From the NCBI GenBank assembly GCA_902597675.1, contig CACJYR010000002.1, forward strand, positions 1-64,000: 64,000 nucleotides of DNA, written 5' to 3'. Below the pieces are notes generated by a model. That model was given only the letters and a program-made list of their open reading frames with translations. It made no database searches and was not told the DNA's origin. This document shows positions 42,193 to 51,356 of this stretch, in pieces. Origin of the DNA: an uncultured Pelagibacteraceae bacterium (GTDB taxonomy: Bacteria > Pseudomonadota > Alphaproteobacteria > Pelagibacterales > Pelagibacteraceae). Position numbers and translations under genes: made by a program. Each line of letters starts with the position of its first letter. The stretch's first letter is position 1.

Positions 42193-43553
42193 AAATTAGG
42201 CGCATGAATAATGAATTCCATCAACTTCAAAAATATCAAAAAATTAACGAATATCAATTTATAAATAGTATGTTTTTTGGCGCGAAAAAAAAGGAAACCA
42301 CTAAAGTAGATGACACTAGTAGTAAAGATTTAGAGTTAGTGACTAAAATGAATCAAGAGTTTGCTAAGTCTCTTGATTTAAAAGAAACATTAAATAATTC
42401 ATTAGAATTAATTATAAAAAGAATAAATGCACAAGCTGCTAATATCTTTTTAATAGATGAAAAAAATCAATCATTCCAATGTATCGCATCAAAACACCAA
42501 GCATACCTCGAAGATTTTGAAATATCTATCACCCAAGGAGTAATGGGTAAGGCAGCGGTGATGAAGAAATGTATTAGAGTTGGCGATGTGCGTAAAGATG
42601 TAAGAGAAATTGCTGAATTTTATTTTGATTTAGATAATAAAACAAATTTTACAACATATTCAGTTTTATGTTCACCATTAATTGTTTCAGACGAATGTAT
42701 TGGAGTTATTCATTGCCTGAATAAAAAAACAAACAACAAATTATTTGAGGAGAATGATAGAAAACTTTTAGAAACTTTGTCTGGACCTGCAGCATTAGCA
42801 ATTAATAATGCCAAGATGGCTAAAGATTTAATAGATAAGAATAGAATGCAAAAAGAAATTGAAATTGTTGGTGAGATACAAAAAACTTTACTATCTCAAA
42901 ATCAAAAAGAAAATTTTCCAATAGCAGGTATAAACATCCCAGCTAAAGTTGTTTCAGGAGACTTTTATAACTTTGCAGAACTATCTGAAGGAGTTTATGG
43001 TTTTGGTGTTGCTGATGTGTCGGGAAAAGGAATTAAATCTTCTTTGTTAATGTCGAAGGCATCAAGTTTATATAGATGTTTAAGTAAAACAAATTTTTCT
43101 GCAGCAGAGTTGTTAAATATTTTAAATTCAGAAATTTGTGAGACAACATCAAGAGGGATGTTTGTAACAATGTTGATTGGAATTTATGATAGCAACAAAA
43201 AAGAATTAACTTTGGCTAATGCAGGACATGAACCACCATTAATTTATTCTAACGATGGAAGCTTTTCTAATTTTGAAGAAGCAGGACCACCTTTAGGTAT
43301 CGCTCCTAAATTTAAATTTAAAGAAACCAAAATTAATTTTTCTAACAGCTCAATGTATATATTCACTGATGGTATTACAGAAATAAAAGATACCAAGGGC
43401 AACATGTTAGAGTCTGATGGATTTAAAAATTATATTAAAAAGTATCAACAAAACCCAAATCACGAACGATTAAATAAAATTGTTGATGATATAATTAAAT
43501 CGGGACGAATTCAAAAAGATGATCTGACTATTGTTGTTGTTGATTCACTATAA
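42183..43553 (+). CDS. GAF-domain PP2C (SpoIIE/RsbU-type) serine phosphatase
   Basis: 456 residues if started at the GTG; alternative starts are ATG 42204 and ATG 42270 (MFFGAKKKETTKVDD), and none has a clear ribosome-binding site. A GAF domain spans about residues 55-215 (MNQEFAKSLDLKETLNNSLE through LSGPAALAINNA), and a PP2C domain about 235-456 with metal-binding motifs VVSGDFYNF, VADVSGKGIKSS, FTDGITEIKD and KDDLTIVVV. Such enzymes dephosphorylate STAS-domain antagonists in partner switching. It lies between pilD and the pilMN operon. The GAF ligand is unknown. First of three SpoIIE-type phosphatases in the window. Confidence 0.9.
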   Translation: MQIEIRRMNNEFHQLQKYQKINEYQFINSMFFGAKKKETTKVDDTSSKDLELVTKMNQEFAKSLDLKETLNNSLELIIKRINAQAANIFLIDEKNQSFQCIASKHQAYLEDFEISITQGVMGKAAVMKKCIRVGDVRKDVREIAEFYFDLDNKTNFTTYSVLCSPLIVSDECIGVIHCLNKKTNNKLFEENDRKLLETLSGPAALAINNAKMAKDLIDKNRMQKEIEIVGEIQKTLLSQNQKENFPIAGINIPAKVVSGDFYNFAELSEGVYGFGVADVSGKGIKSSLLMSKASSLYRCLSKTNFSAAELLNILNSEICETTSRGMFVTMLIGIYDSNKKELTLANAGHEPPLIYSNDGSFSNFEEAGPPLGIAPKFKFKETKINFSNSSMYIFTDGITEIKDTKGNMLESDGFKNYIKKYQQNPNHERLNKIVDDIIKSGRIQKDDLTIVVVDSL

Positions 43554-43564
43554 TTTATTCTTTT

Positions 43565-43867
43565 ATGTTTAGTATAAGTAAAGTAATGATTATAGTTGCA
43601 ATTGTTATCACAAGTCTTATGTATTGGGCCACAACAAACGTTTGTAGATATAATTTTACCATTGAAAAAAAAACTAACGAATTAAATATTATTGCTGCTG
43701 AACTTGTGCCTGCGTTGCCATTAACAGAAGTTTATTATTTTAGAGAACTTAATTGCAATGATGTTAATCTTACATGGGACTATGAAAGAGTTTTAAGAAA
43801 TTTTAATGCATTATCAGTATTGATTTACCAACAATTAACAACTGACATAAAAGGTAACCCAAACTAA
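43565..43867 (+). CDS. small membrane-anchored or secreted protein, unknown
   Basis: 100 residues. The N-terminus is a hydrophobic segment (VMIIVAIVITSLMYWATTNV) followed by a 75-residue polar domain with two cysteines (NVCRYN and LNCNDV). It starts 11 bp after the phosphatase gene and is followed by a hairpin resembling a terminator, so the two are probably one transcript. No family recognised. Confidence 0.6.
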   Translation: MFSISKVMIIVAIVITSLMYWATTNVCRYNFTIEKKTNELNIIAAELVPALPLTEVYYFRELNCNDVNLTWDYERVLRNFNALSVLIYQQLTTDIKGNPN

Positions 43868-43876
43868 AACAAAAAA

Positions 43877-43899
43877 AAGTTTTTATGTTATAAAAACTT
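43877..43899 (+). terminator. hairpin downstream of the GAF-PP2C unit
   Basis: AAGTTTTTA and TAAAAACTT form a 9-bp perfect stem around a 5-base loop, ten bases after the stop codon at 43867. T-rich sequence follows after a short gap (43911-43931). The stem is A/T-rich, so strength is modest, but the position is right for a terminator. Confidence 0.5.
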
Positions 43900-44076
43900 G
43901 GTAAAAGATTATTTTTTATATTTTTTTTTATAAAATTCGCTTTAAAAGTGAAAAATTAGTAAAAATTTTCAAAAAAAAAGATCAATTCTTAATTGAAAAC
44001 AAAATTTCATTGATTTTTTGCAACCTATAACCCTTCAAATTAAAATTTGATTAAATATAATTTTAAAAATTAATCT

Positions 44077-44400
44077 CTCTAACACAAAATAGATAACCTC
44101 TAACACAAAAAGATGAATTTTAGTAAAAATTAGTTTTTTGTTGATTTTATTGACTTTTTTAATTTTTGAAAAATGAAAAAAACTCTAACACAATTAAAAA
44201 AAAACTCTAACACAAGTGAAATTTTTCTTTTGTGTTAGAATAATGCCAGCCTGTAAAATTTAACTTTAAAATAGAATTTAGACAAAAGTGGCTGTTTTAT
44301 TAGCTTTTTTGAAATTATTACCCATTTTGAACACAATATTTACTTTTGTGTTAGACTAAATTTCAATTTTGTGTTAGAGATTCGCTAAATTGTGTTAGAG
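44077..44400. repeat. array of eight CTCTAACACAA / TTGTGTTAGAG boxes upstream of pilMN
   Basis: In a 553-bp intergenic region (43868-44420) the 11-mer CTCTAACACAA occurs at 44077, 44098, 44183 and 44205, and its reverse complement (10-11 matching bases) at 44230, 44346, 44369 and 44390. All four left copies have one orientation and all four right copies the other. Start-to-start spacings are 21, 85, 22, 25, 116, 23 and 21 bp, mostly about two helical turns or multiples. A degenerate box (GAACACAA) lies near 44329-44336. Copies four and five can form a 10-bp hairpin. The last box lies inside the core promoter of pilMN. I read this as a multi-site operator; a structured RNA or recombination element is the alternative. 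The rest of the region is A/T-rich without a gene. Confidence 0.85.
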
Positions 44401-44414
44401 AAAAAACTTATAAT
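44386..44414 (+). promoter_or_regulatory. pilMN promoter, probably giving a leaderless transcript
   Basis: A perfect -10 TATAAT occupies 44409-44414, with a weak -35 (TAAATT, 44386-44391) 17 bp upstream. The expected start of transcription, about seven bases after the -10, coincides with the pilM ATG at 44421, and there is no Shine-Dalgarno sequence. The eighth box of the array (44390-44400) fills the spacer and overlaps the -35, so a protein bound there would directly affect RNA polymerase. Confidence 0.5.
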
Positions 44415-44420
44415 TATTTT

Positions 44421-46865
44421 ATGAGCGATCAAGACGACGATAAAAAAAATATAAATGAAGATACAACTGACAATGAGTCAGTAAATCAACCTTCAGTTGA
44501 TGAAAATAATCAACCTGAAGGTGCAGATTCTACTAATAATGACTCATCTGGTGATGAAAACAAAAATAATGAGCAAAATAATGACCAATCAGATGTTACG
44601 GCAGCTTCTTCTGAAAAAAAAGAGGAAAATAAAAATTTAGAAACTCAAATTAGCGAGTCAAACGCTGAAGAAAGCAATGTGCAACAAAGTTTTGATGCTT
44701 CTGATGAAAAAAAAGATGAAGATAATGGTTCTGGGCACCAAGTTATACATAGAAAAGATGGTCGACTACATATTTATGTTAGACAAGATAAATACAAGGG
44801 TGAATTAAAGTCAAAAAATTGGGTTGGTAGACTTTATATTGATGGAAAACAAAAAATTTCATCGTCAGGTACAACAAATTTAGAAGAAGCAATTCCAATT
44901 TTGGAAAAATGGTTTGATGATATTCAAAAAGAGAGTGAAAGATTAAAAAATCAAACTAGTGAAACACAAGTTAATGAAAATCAAAATGTAACCAATGAGA
45001 ATATTTCACCAACAGAGGATAAACAGAAAGTTGAAACACCAATTGTTGAAACTCAAACTCAAAATCAGGAACCAACTGCTCCCGTTGCATCTAATGAAAG
45101 CACGGAACTAAATAAGCAAGATCAATTAAAAAGTAAAATAACAAATATTTTTGGAAAATTAAAAGATATTAAATTAAAAAAACCATCTTTTGCAAATAAT
45201 TTAAGTAAATCTTCTTTAAATAATTCAAAAATTGGTAATTTAAAATCAAAGTTCGAAAGTTTTTTCAAATCTAAGTTAGGTAAATCAAGTGTTCAGGGCG
45301 AAGAAATATTAGGAGTAGAACTTGCAAATAAAGAAATTAGATTAGTTCAAGTATCAAGCAACAAAGCAAATCAATGGGTATTAGATAAGTTTCATATTCA
45401 TCCTGTGGATGTTAGCGATGATAGTGCTCCTATTGAAAATGCTGATAAATTTTCTGAAGAGCTTAGATTAGCTATACAAAAGTATAAAATATCATCACCA
45501 AACGTTGCGATATCCATTCCTGTAACAAGTGCAATTATTAGAGTTGTAACAGCTCCACTTATGAAAGATGAGGAGTTAAATAAAGCAATTGAAACTAATT
45601 CATTGTGGGAAAATTTAGTCCAACTTACAGATAGTTTAGAGGATTATTCTATTTTTCATCAAGTGATTAATAGAAATCAAAAAGACAATACAATGGATAT
45701 CTTATTTGTGGCATCAAAATTAACAGATATAAATAGTTATACTTCAATTATAAAGAACGCAGGTTTAAACCCAGTAATTATTGATGTTAAATGTTTTGCC
45801 TTAAAGTCAGCGGTAGATCAATCTAATCAACTTACAAATAAAGTTGAGGATGCAAATTTAACTGCAGTTTTAGAGTTTGGATTAGATGAAAATTATCTAA
45901 TGATATTATATGACAATAATCCAATAATTACTGATATTTTTATCAGAGGCCAAGATAGAAAAATTTTACAAGAGTCTGATGATGCCGAGGAAAAAGAAGG
46001 CTTAGTTAGAAGATATGTTACTCAAGTCAAACAAGCTATTCAGGATTTTGAGACAAAATATGAAAAAAGAATTCGAAATATAAAAGTCGTATCAGATATT
46101 GATAATGTAGAGGAATATTTAGGAAATTTTAGAAAAAATTTAATGAATGTTGGTTTTAATACTTTTGATCCAACTGAAGGGTTAAAAATTCCAAGTCAAT
46201 TTCAACAAGCATTAGATAACAGAAATAACAGATCTTATTTATCAACTTCAGTTGGTTTGGCTTTTAGAAAACTTGACGTTTTTGGCTATTATAAATTTGT
46301 TACTGCAGTTAAAAATATTAATTTGTTGCCTGATAGATCAAGTGTCATGAAACAAAAAAAGATGAAGGCAATTTCTGGTTTTGCCTTCAAAGGGATAACA
46401 GCTGCAGTTGCAGGAATTTATTTAATATTATTTGGCTTATCTTTTTGGAATATTTTTTCATATAACGCTAAATTAAAAGATTATGAAAATGTAAAAGCTG
46501 AACATGCAAAATTTGTCAAAGAAAAGAAAGTTGTTTCCAAAGAACTTAAATTAATTAATACAACTCTTAAGTTAAGTAAAACATTAAAATCAAATAAAGA
46601 ATTAACTTATAGAATTTTAGCCCAGGTGGCATCTAGTGTTCCAAAAAGAGTAAAATTTGATCAAGTAGAATTTAATGGATCTAATACACTAACAATTCAA
46701 GGTGTTGCTGCAAGTGACCAGGATATTTTAAAATTTATTGAAAACTTAAGTAAACAAAAATTAGTTCAACAAGCCTCATTGTCATCTATGAAATTGCCTA
46801 GGGGAAATACTGGTGGTGCAACAATGAAAGGTTTTAGAGTATTTGTAAAAATTAAAAGAGGTTAA
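44421..46865 (+). CDS. fused PilM-PilN type IV pilus alignment protein with N-terminal extension
   Basis: 814 residues. Residues 1-105 are acidic and disordered (Asp/Glu/Asn/Ser). About 108-170 form a small strand-rich domain (GRLHIYVRQDK, NWVGRLYIDGKQKISSSGT, then a helix) that I do not recognise with confidence. Residues about 295-625 are an actin-like PilM domain (ILGVELANKEIRLVQVSS, NVAISIPVTSAIIRVV). From about 631 the PilN signature KNINLLPD is followed by one membrane helix (657-680) and a PilN-like periplasmic domain. In most bacteria PilM and PilN are separate and the PilN INLLP motif docks into PilM; here they are joined. Heads the operon MN-O-P-Q-B-C. Confidence 0.88.
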   Translation: MSDQDDDKKNINEDTTDNESVNQPSVDENNQPEGADSTNNDSSGDENKNNEQNNDQSDVTAASSEKKEENKNLETQISESNAEESNVQQSFDASDEKKDEDNGSGHQVIHRKDGRLHIYVRQDKYKGELKSKNWVGRLYIDGKQKISSSGTTNLEEAIPILEKWFDDIQKESERLKNQTSETQVNENQNVTNENISPTEDKQKVETPIVETQTQNQEPTAPVASNESTELNKQDQLKSKITNIFGKLKDIKLKKPSFANNLSKSSLNNSKIGNLKSKFESFFKSKLGKSSVQGEEILGVELANKEIRLVQVSSNKANQWVLDKFHIHPVDVSDDSAPIENADKFSEELRLAIQKYKISSPNVAISIPVTSAIIRVVTAPLMKDEELNKAIETNSLWENLVQLTDSLEDYSIFHQVINRNQKDNTMDILFVASKLTDINSYTSIIKNAGLNPVIIDVKCFALKSAVDQSNQLTNKVEDANLTAVLEFGLDENYLMILYDNNPIITDIFIRGQDRKILQESDDAEEKEGLVRRYVTQVKQAIQDFETKYEKRIRNIKVVSDIDNVEEYLGNFRKNLMNVGFNTFDPTEGLKIPSQFQQALDNRNNRSYLSTSVGLAFRKLDVFGYYKFVTAVKNINLLPDRSSVMKQKKMKAISGFAFKGITAAVAGIYLILFGLSFWNIFSYNAKLKDYENVKAEHAKFVKEKKVVSKELKLINTTLKLSKTLKSNKELTYRILAQVASSVPKRVKFDQVEFNGSNTLTIQGVAASDQDILKFIENLSKQKLVQQASLSSMKLPRGNTGGATMKGFRVFVKIKRG

Positions 46866-46867
46866 CA

Positions 46868-47551
46868 ATGGACATGAATATAGATTTAAAAAATTTGAAT
46901 ATGTCTGATATTAAAGATCAGATCACTAAGTTAGCTGATAAAAAAACTTTAACAAAAATTGGAATCATTGTTGGTTCTATAGTTTTATTTTTAATCATTT
47001 ATTACGCAATTTTAAATCCGATGGTAAAAACTAGAAAAGTAAAATTAGACGACATGAATTTAAAAAAACAAGAAACGCAACAATTCATTAGTGAAATAAA
47101 TGCAATGAAAGCAAAAATTAAAAAACTCAAACCACAATATCAAAGATATTCAACTTTGTTTCACTCTAAGGCTGAAGTTGAGGGTTTGTATCAAACATTA
47201 AGTGAATATGCTGGTCAAAATGACTTGGTAATTACTTCAATAGAAAAAAAACAAATTAAAGAAGTTTTAAAGGCAACAGCACTTGCCCAAGCAGCTGGAA
47301 AAAAAGCAAAAAAGGTTAAAAAAACTCAGGTCAAAAGTGTAAAAAATATCGCTTATTATCTGATCCCAGTAGATTTTGAAATTGGTGGCAATTTTATTGG
47401 TTATATTAAATTTAAAAGAGCTCTTTCCCTTTCTCAAAAGATGTTAAACTTTGACAAAGAGTCTATACAAGTGGTAAAAGGGGATTCAACTGGGACGATA
47501 AAAGTAAAAGGAACGTTAACTATAGTGGGGTTACCAGATGAATTTTTTTAG
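46868..47551 (+). CDS. pilO: PilO-like inner-membrane alignment protein
   Basis: 227 residues: short cytosolic N-terminus, one membrane helix (IGIIVGSIVLFLIIYYAIL), coiled coil (KKQETQQFISEINAMKAKIK) and a periplasmic ferredoxin-like domain, the PilO layout. A Lys/Ala-rich insert (AAGKKAKKVKKTQVKSVK, about residues 140-157) interrupts the domain. PilO pairs with PilN and contacts PilP. Spaced 2 bp from pilMN and overlapping pilP by 14 bp. Confidence 0.87.
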   Translation: MDMNIDLKNLNMSDIKDQITKLADKKTLTKIGIIVGSIVLFLIIYYAILNPMVKTRKVKLDDMNLKKQETQQFISEINAMKAKIKKLKPQYQRYSTLFHSKAEVEGLYQTLSEYAGQNDLVITSIEKKQIKEVLKATALAQAAGKKAKKVKKTQVKSVKNIAYYLIPVDFEIGGNFIGYIKFKRALSLSQKMLNFDKESIQVVKGDSTGTIKVKGTLTIVGLPDEFF

Positions 47552-48044
47552 AATAGTACTTATTTCTTTACTCTTTATATTTACATCAAATTTAGCGATG
47601 GCTGATAATCATACTAAAGAACAAGACATTATAGATAAGGCAAAAGAAATAAATAAGAAAATAAAAGAAAAACAAGCAAACTCTCAATCAAATATTTCGT
47701 CAGAAATTGGTAATGAAGAACCATTGCCGTTGAATGATCCTTTTGTCGGGGATAGCTCTCTTACAGGTGGTAGTACTTTGATGATGAGTGATCCCGAGGA
47801 AGCAAAAAACGAAATGAGTTTATATAAATTCAAGTTAGTTGGCGTAATGTCCTCGGATAAGGATGATGGCTTTGCATCATTAATTAATGCTAGTGGTGAA
47901 GTAATTACATTAAGCTTATTTGAGGAATTAAGTCCAGGTGTAAAATTAATCGGATTAAATAATAGAGAAGCAGTTTTTGAAAAAAATCAAGATTCTCTTT
48001 TAGTAATAAATTTTAAAAATCAGATTATAGAGAGAAAAAGATAA
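47538..48044 (+). CDS. pilP: PilP-like pilotin/secretin linker
   Basis: 168 residues. Signal peptide (about 1-22, cleaved near AMADN); no lipobox cysteine, unlike the Pseudomonas lipoprotein PilP. A disordered linker (about 30-85) is followed by a compact beta domain with YKFKLVGVMSSDKDDGFASL, the HR-domain pattern that binds the secretin. It links PilNO to the secretin encoded next, 2 bp downstream. Confidence 0.85.
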   Translation: MNFFRIVLISLLFIFTSNLAMADNHTKEQDIIDKAKEINKKIKEKQANSQSNISSEIGNEEPLPLNDPFVGDSSLTGGSTLMMSDPEEAKNEMSLYKFKLVGVMSSDKDDGFASLINASGEVITLSLFEELSPGVKLIGLNNREAVFEKNQDSLLVINFKNQIIERKR

Positions 48045-48046
48045 TT

Positions 48047-49603
48047 ATGAGTTTTCAAAAAAAAATATCATTTCTTATTCTACCTTTATTTATTTTATTT
48101 TTATCTGGATGTGCTGATAAATTGGCAAAAAAATCTAAGTCATTCAAGCATGACACTCCACTTATAAAAACTGATGTAAAACAGCTTGGGAAAAAGGAAT
48201 TAAATACTAGTGCTTCAATGGGACCAGTGCCTGTTGATGGTGATGTTGTCAAACTAAAAAAAAGAAAACAATTATCTTCTGTTAAAGAAAGAAATTATCT
48301 ATTGATTTCAGAAGAATTCACTTCCTTAAAACAGAATGTTTCGTTTAAATTCCAGGCACTAGATTTTAAAGAGGCGATGAGATTGATGGCAGAGATCGGC
48401 AATATAAATATTTTAGTTGGTGATGAAGTTGCAGGCTCTGTATCAGCTGAATTAGATAATGTTCCTTGGGACAAAGCATTTAACGCTTTATTGGATTTAA
48501 AAAGTTATGCAGCAGATATAGATGTTGCTAGTAATATTATTAGAGTTTCAACACCTGCAAATTTAACTTCACAAGAAAGTTACAAATCTGCTAGAGCGTC
48601 AGCAGTTAAAAAGAAGGTTGAAATTGAAGATTCTGTTGAACCAATTATATCTGAGATTTTTAGACTTTATTATATAACTCCAGCTGAAGCCAAAGCCACT
48701 ATTTCAGAATTATTTACATCAGTGGGAACAGGTGGAAATTTCATTCCAATACAGGTAACAGAGGAAGCTACCACAAGGTCTATAATTGTAAGAGGGAAAG
48801 AAAAAGATTTAGATATAGTGGATAAAGTTATTAGAGAAATTGATAAGAGAACTAAACAAGTTTTAATTGAAGCATTTATTGTTGAGGCCAGTTCAACGTT
48901 TGAGCAAAATTTAGGAAAACGACTTGGTTTTGCATACACGAGAAATCGTGAGAGAGTTGGTGGTACTCAAGGAGGAAGTTCCATTGGTAATGCCGGAGGT
49001 AGTTCAGCAACTATAGGAGACTCTACAGGAGGATTCACTAGCGGTGCTGGAACTGATAACTTACTTAATTTAGGATCAGCCGCTTCAACAGCTGGAATTG
49101 GTATATTGAGAAGAACAGGTTCAGCAGTTTTAAAACTAGAACTTGATGCATTAGAAAATGAAGGTTTGTCCAAAACTGTTTCTAATCCAAAATTGTTTAC
49201 ATTGGATAATCAACAAGCAAGTATTAACCAAGGGGAAACTATTTATATTGATGGTGGAGAAGGAGAAGATAAGGCTGTAGATGCCTCATTGAAGTTAATT
49301 GTTACACCAAATATTATTGGAGATGGAAATGTTATGCTTCAAATTCAAGTAAATAACGACACACCTAATAGATCTAACCCTGGAACACCTGGGGTTAACA
49401 AAATGGAGATTAATACTAAGTTATTGGTAGCTGATGGAGATATTGTTGTAATTGGTGGTATTAAGAAAAATAATGTTGCTAACTCAAAAGGAGGAGTTCC
49501 GGGTGTTTCAAAATTACCTGTCGTTGGAAAAGCTTTGAGCGGAACGTCTAAATCTGACACGATGAATGAGTTATTGGTATTTATTGCACCAAGGATTTTA
49601 TAA
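48047..49603 (+). CDS. pilQ: outer-membrane secretin (PilQ/MshL type), lipoprotein
   Basis: 518 residues. Lipoprotein signal with lipobox LFLSGC (Cys about 22). STN-like domain (FKFQALDFKEAMRLMAEIGN, about 100-170), N1-type domain (IFRLYYITPAEAKATISELF) and the secretin core from about 270 (VLIEAFIVEASSTFEQNLGK) to the C-terminal signature with PGVSKLPVVGKALSGTSKSD and ELLVFIAPRIL. It lacks the peptidoglycan-binding AMIN domains of typical PilQ and is lipid-anchored, closer to MshL/BfpB-like secretins. Its stop overlaps the pilB start by one base. Confidence 0.92.
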   Translation: MSFQKKISFLILPLFILFLSGCADKLAKKSKSFKHDTPLIKTDVKQLGKKELNTSASMGPVPVDGDVVKLKKRKQLSSVKERNYLLISEEFTSLKQNVSFKFQALDFKEAMRLMAEIGNINILVGDEVAGSVSAELDNVPWDKAFNALLDLKSYAADIDVASNIIRVSTPANLTSQESYKSARASAVKKKVEIEDSVEPIISEIFRLYYITPAEAKATISELFTSVGTGGNFIPIQVTEEATTRSIIVRGKEKDLDIVDKVIREIDKRTKQVLIEAFIVEASSTFEQNLGKRLGFAYTRNRERVGGTQGGSSIGNAGGSSATIGDSTGGFTSGAGTDNLLNLGSAASTAGIGILRRTGSAVLKLELDALENEGLSKTVSNPKLFTLDNQQASINQGETIYIDGGEGEDKAVDASLKLIVTPNIIGDGNVMLQIQVNNDTPNRSNPGTPGVNKMEINTKLLVADGDIVVIGGIKKNNVANSKGGVPGVSKLPVVGKALSGTSKSDTMNELLVFIAPRIL

Positions 49604-51354
49604 TGCTTAAGATTAGTAGAGAAAGTGAAATTAATTTAGTCAATGTATTAATTGATAACGATATTATTTCTGGAAAAGATTTAATCAATATTAAAAAAGT
49701 GAGTTCAGAAAATAATAAATCTCAAATCGAATCTATTTTTGAATTAAAGCTTACGGATGAACAAAAGATAATTAATTTATTAATTAAAGAGCAAAATTTA
49801 GAAACTATTGATTTGAAAAAAGTTGAAATTACTGATGAAGTTAAAACTGTATTACCTTCAAATTACATCAAAGTAAATTTTGTAGCCCCTTTTAAGATTG
49901 ATGGAAAGACTTTACATATCGCTATTCCTGATAGTTCAAAACTTGGATTAATGAGAAACCTAAAAGCCATTACTAAAAAAAATATTGAATTACATGCTGC
50001 AAAAATTACAGATATTTCAGAATATATAGAAAGATTATCAAGTGAAACTGATGAAGTAACTATCGCCTCAATCCGAGATGAAAACAGAAAAAAGATTAAA
50101 ACTTTTGAATCTGATTTAGGAGAAGCGGGTGAAGTTTTAGAAAAGCCACCTGAAGAAGATATTGAAGCTATAGAAAATGAGTCGGAGGTAATAAAATTTA
50201 GTACCGCAGTAGTAGCAGAAGCTATCAAAATGGGAGTGAGTGATATTCACATTGAACCTTATAGATTTAGTTCGAGAGTGAGATATCGATTAGACGGAAT
50301 GTTACAAGAGCAAGAGCAATATAAACAATTTCTTCACGACAACTATGGTGCAGTGGTTACTCGATTTAAAATTATGGGTAAACTAGATATTGCAGAAAGA
50401 AGATTGCCACAAGACGGAGCTATCAATTTTAAGATAGATAATAAAGTAGTGGACTTACGATTATCAATATTACCAACAGCGAATAATGAAAGAATTGTTA
50501 TGCGTATCCTTAATAAGGATGCAGGTGATATCAAATTAGAACAATTAAATTTTGAGGAACAAGATTTAAAAAACCTAAGAAAAGCAATTCATAGTACTCA
50601 AGGATTGATATTAGTAACTGGCCCAACGGGATCTGGTAAATCAACTACTTTATATAGTATTTTAAAAGAGGTCAGCAAACCTCATTTAAATATTTTAACT
50701 GCTGAAGACCCTGTTGAATACGAATTAGATGGTGTAGGGCAGGTTCAAATTAAAGATCATATTGGATTAACTTTTGCCTCAGCATTAAGATCTTTTTTAA
50801 GACAAGACCCTGAAATTATTCTTGTTGGAGAGATGCGAGATAAAGAAACTGTTGATATTGGATTAAAAGCAGCATTAACGGGTCACTTAGTATTTAGTAC
50901 ACTTCATACAAATGATGCACCAAGCACAATTACTAGATTACAGAATATGGGAACACCTGATTATTTAATCAGTGCTGCAACGCAATTAGTTGTTGCGCAA
51001 AGATTGGCAAGAAAAAATTGTAAAGATTGTAGAGTGCCTGACGATGATGTTAATCCAAAAGTTCTACAAGATTTAGGATTTAGTGCCGAACAAGCATCGA
51101 GAGTTAAAGCTACTAAGGGCAAAGGGTGTGCTAAATGTAGTAATACTGGTTACAAAGGTCGACAAGGTATTTATGAAATTTTAGTAGTATCAAAACCACT
51201 TAAAGAAGCAATCTTAAGACAAGCTACTACACCAGAGTTAAGAGAAATTGGAATTAAAGAAGGTTTTCAAACGATGAAAGATATGGGGCGAAGACTAATT
51301 GCATCTGGAGAGCTTAATTTTAGAGAGTACGAAAGAGTTCTTTCAGGCGAGTAA
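49603..51354 (+). CDS. pilB: type IV pilus extension ATPase PilB
   Basis: 583 residues. N-terminal MshEN/GspE-like domain (about 1-150), then DIHIEPYRFSSRVRYRLDG, Walker A GPTGSGKSTTLYSIL, Asp box, IILVGEMRDKETVDIGLKAA and GHLVFSTLHTNDAPSTITRL. A tetracysteine zinc site is intact (KNCKDCR and KGCAKCSNTGYKGR). It powers pilin polymerisation at the inner membrane. One base overlaps pilQ; pilC follows after 2 bp. Confidence 0.95.
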   Translation: MLKISRESEINLVNVLIDNDIISGKDLINIKKVSSENNKSQIESIFELKLTDEQKIINLLIKEQNLETIDLKKVEITDEVKTVLPSNYIKVNFVAPFKIDGKTLHIAIPDSSKLGLMRNLKAITKKNIELHAAKITDISEYIERLSSETDEVTIASIRDENRKKIKTFESDLGEAGEVLEKPPEEDIEAIENESEVIKFSTAVVAEAIKMGVSDIHIEPYRFSSRVRYRLDGMLQEQEQYKQFLHDNYGAVVTRFKIMGKLDIAERRLPQDGAINFKIDNKVVDLRLSILPTANNERIVMRILNKDAGDIKLEQLNFEEQDLKNLRKAIHSTQGLILVTGPTGSGKSTTLYSILKEVSKPHLNILTAEDPVEYELDGVGQVQIKDHIGLTFASALRSFLRQDPEIILVGEMRDKETVDIGLKAALTGHLVFSTLHTNDAPSTITRLQNMGTPDYLISAATQLVVAQRLARKNCKDCRVPDDDVNPKVLQDLGFSAEQASRVKATKGKGCAKCSNTGYKGRQGIYEILVVSKPLKEAILRQATTPELREIGIKEGFQTMKDMGRRLIASGELNFREYERVLSGE

Positions 51355-51356
51355 AA

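Noticed and set aside
44077-44400. CTCTAACACAA array as a CRISPR
   Set aside because: Repeats are 11 bp, change orientation, and have variable A/T-rich spacers with no cas genes nearby.
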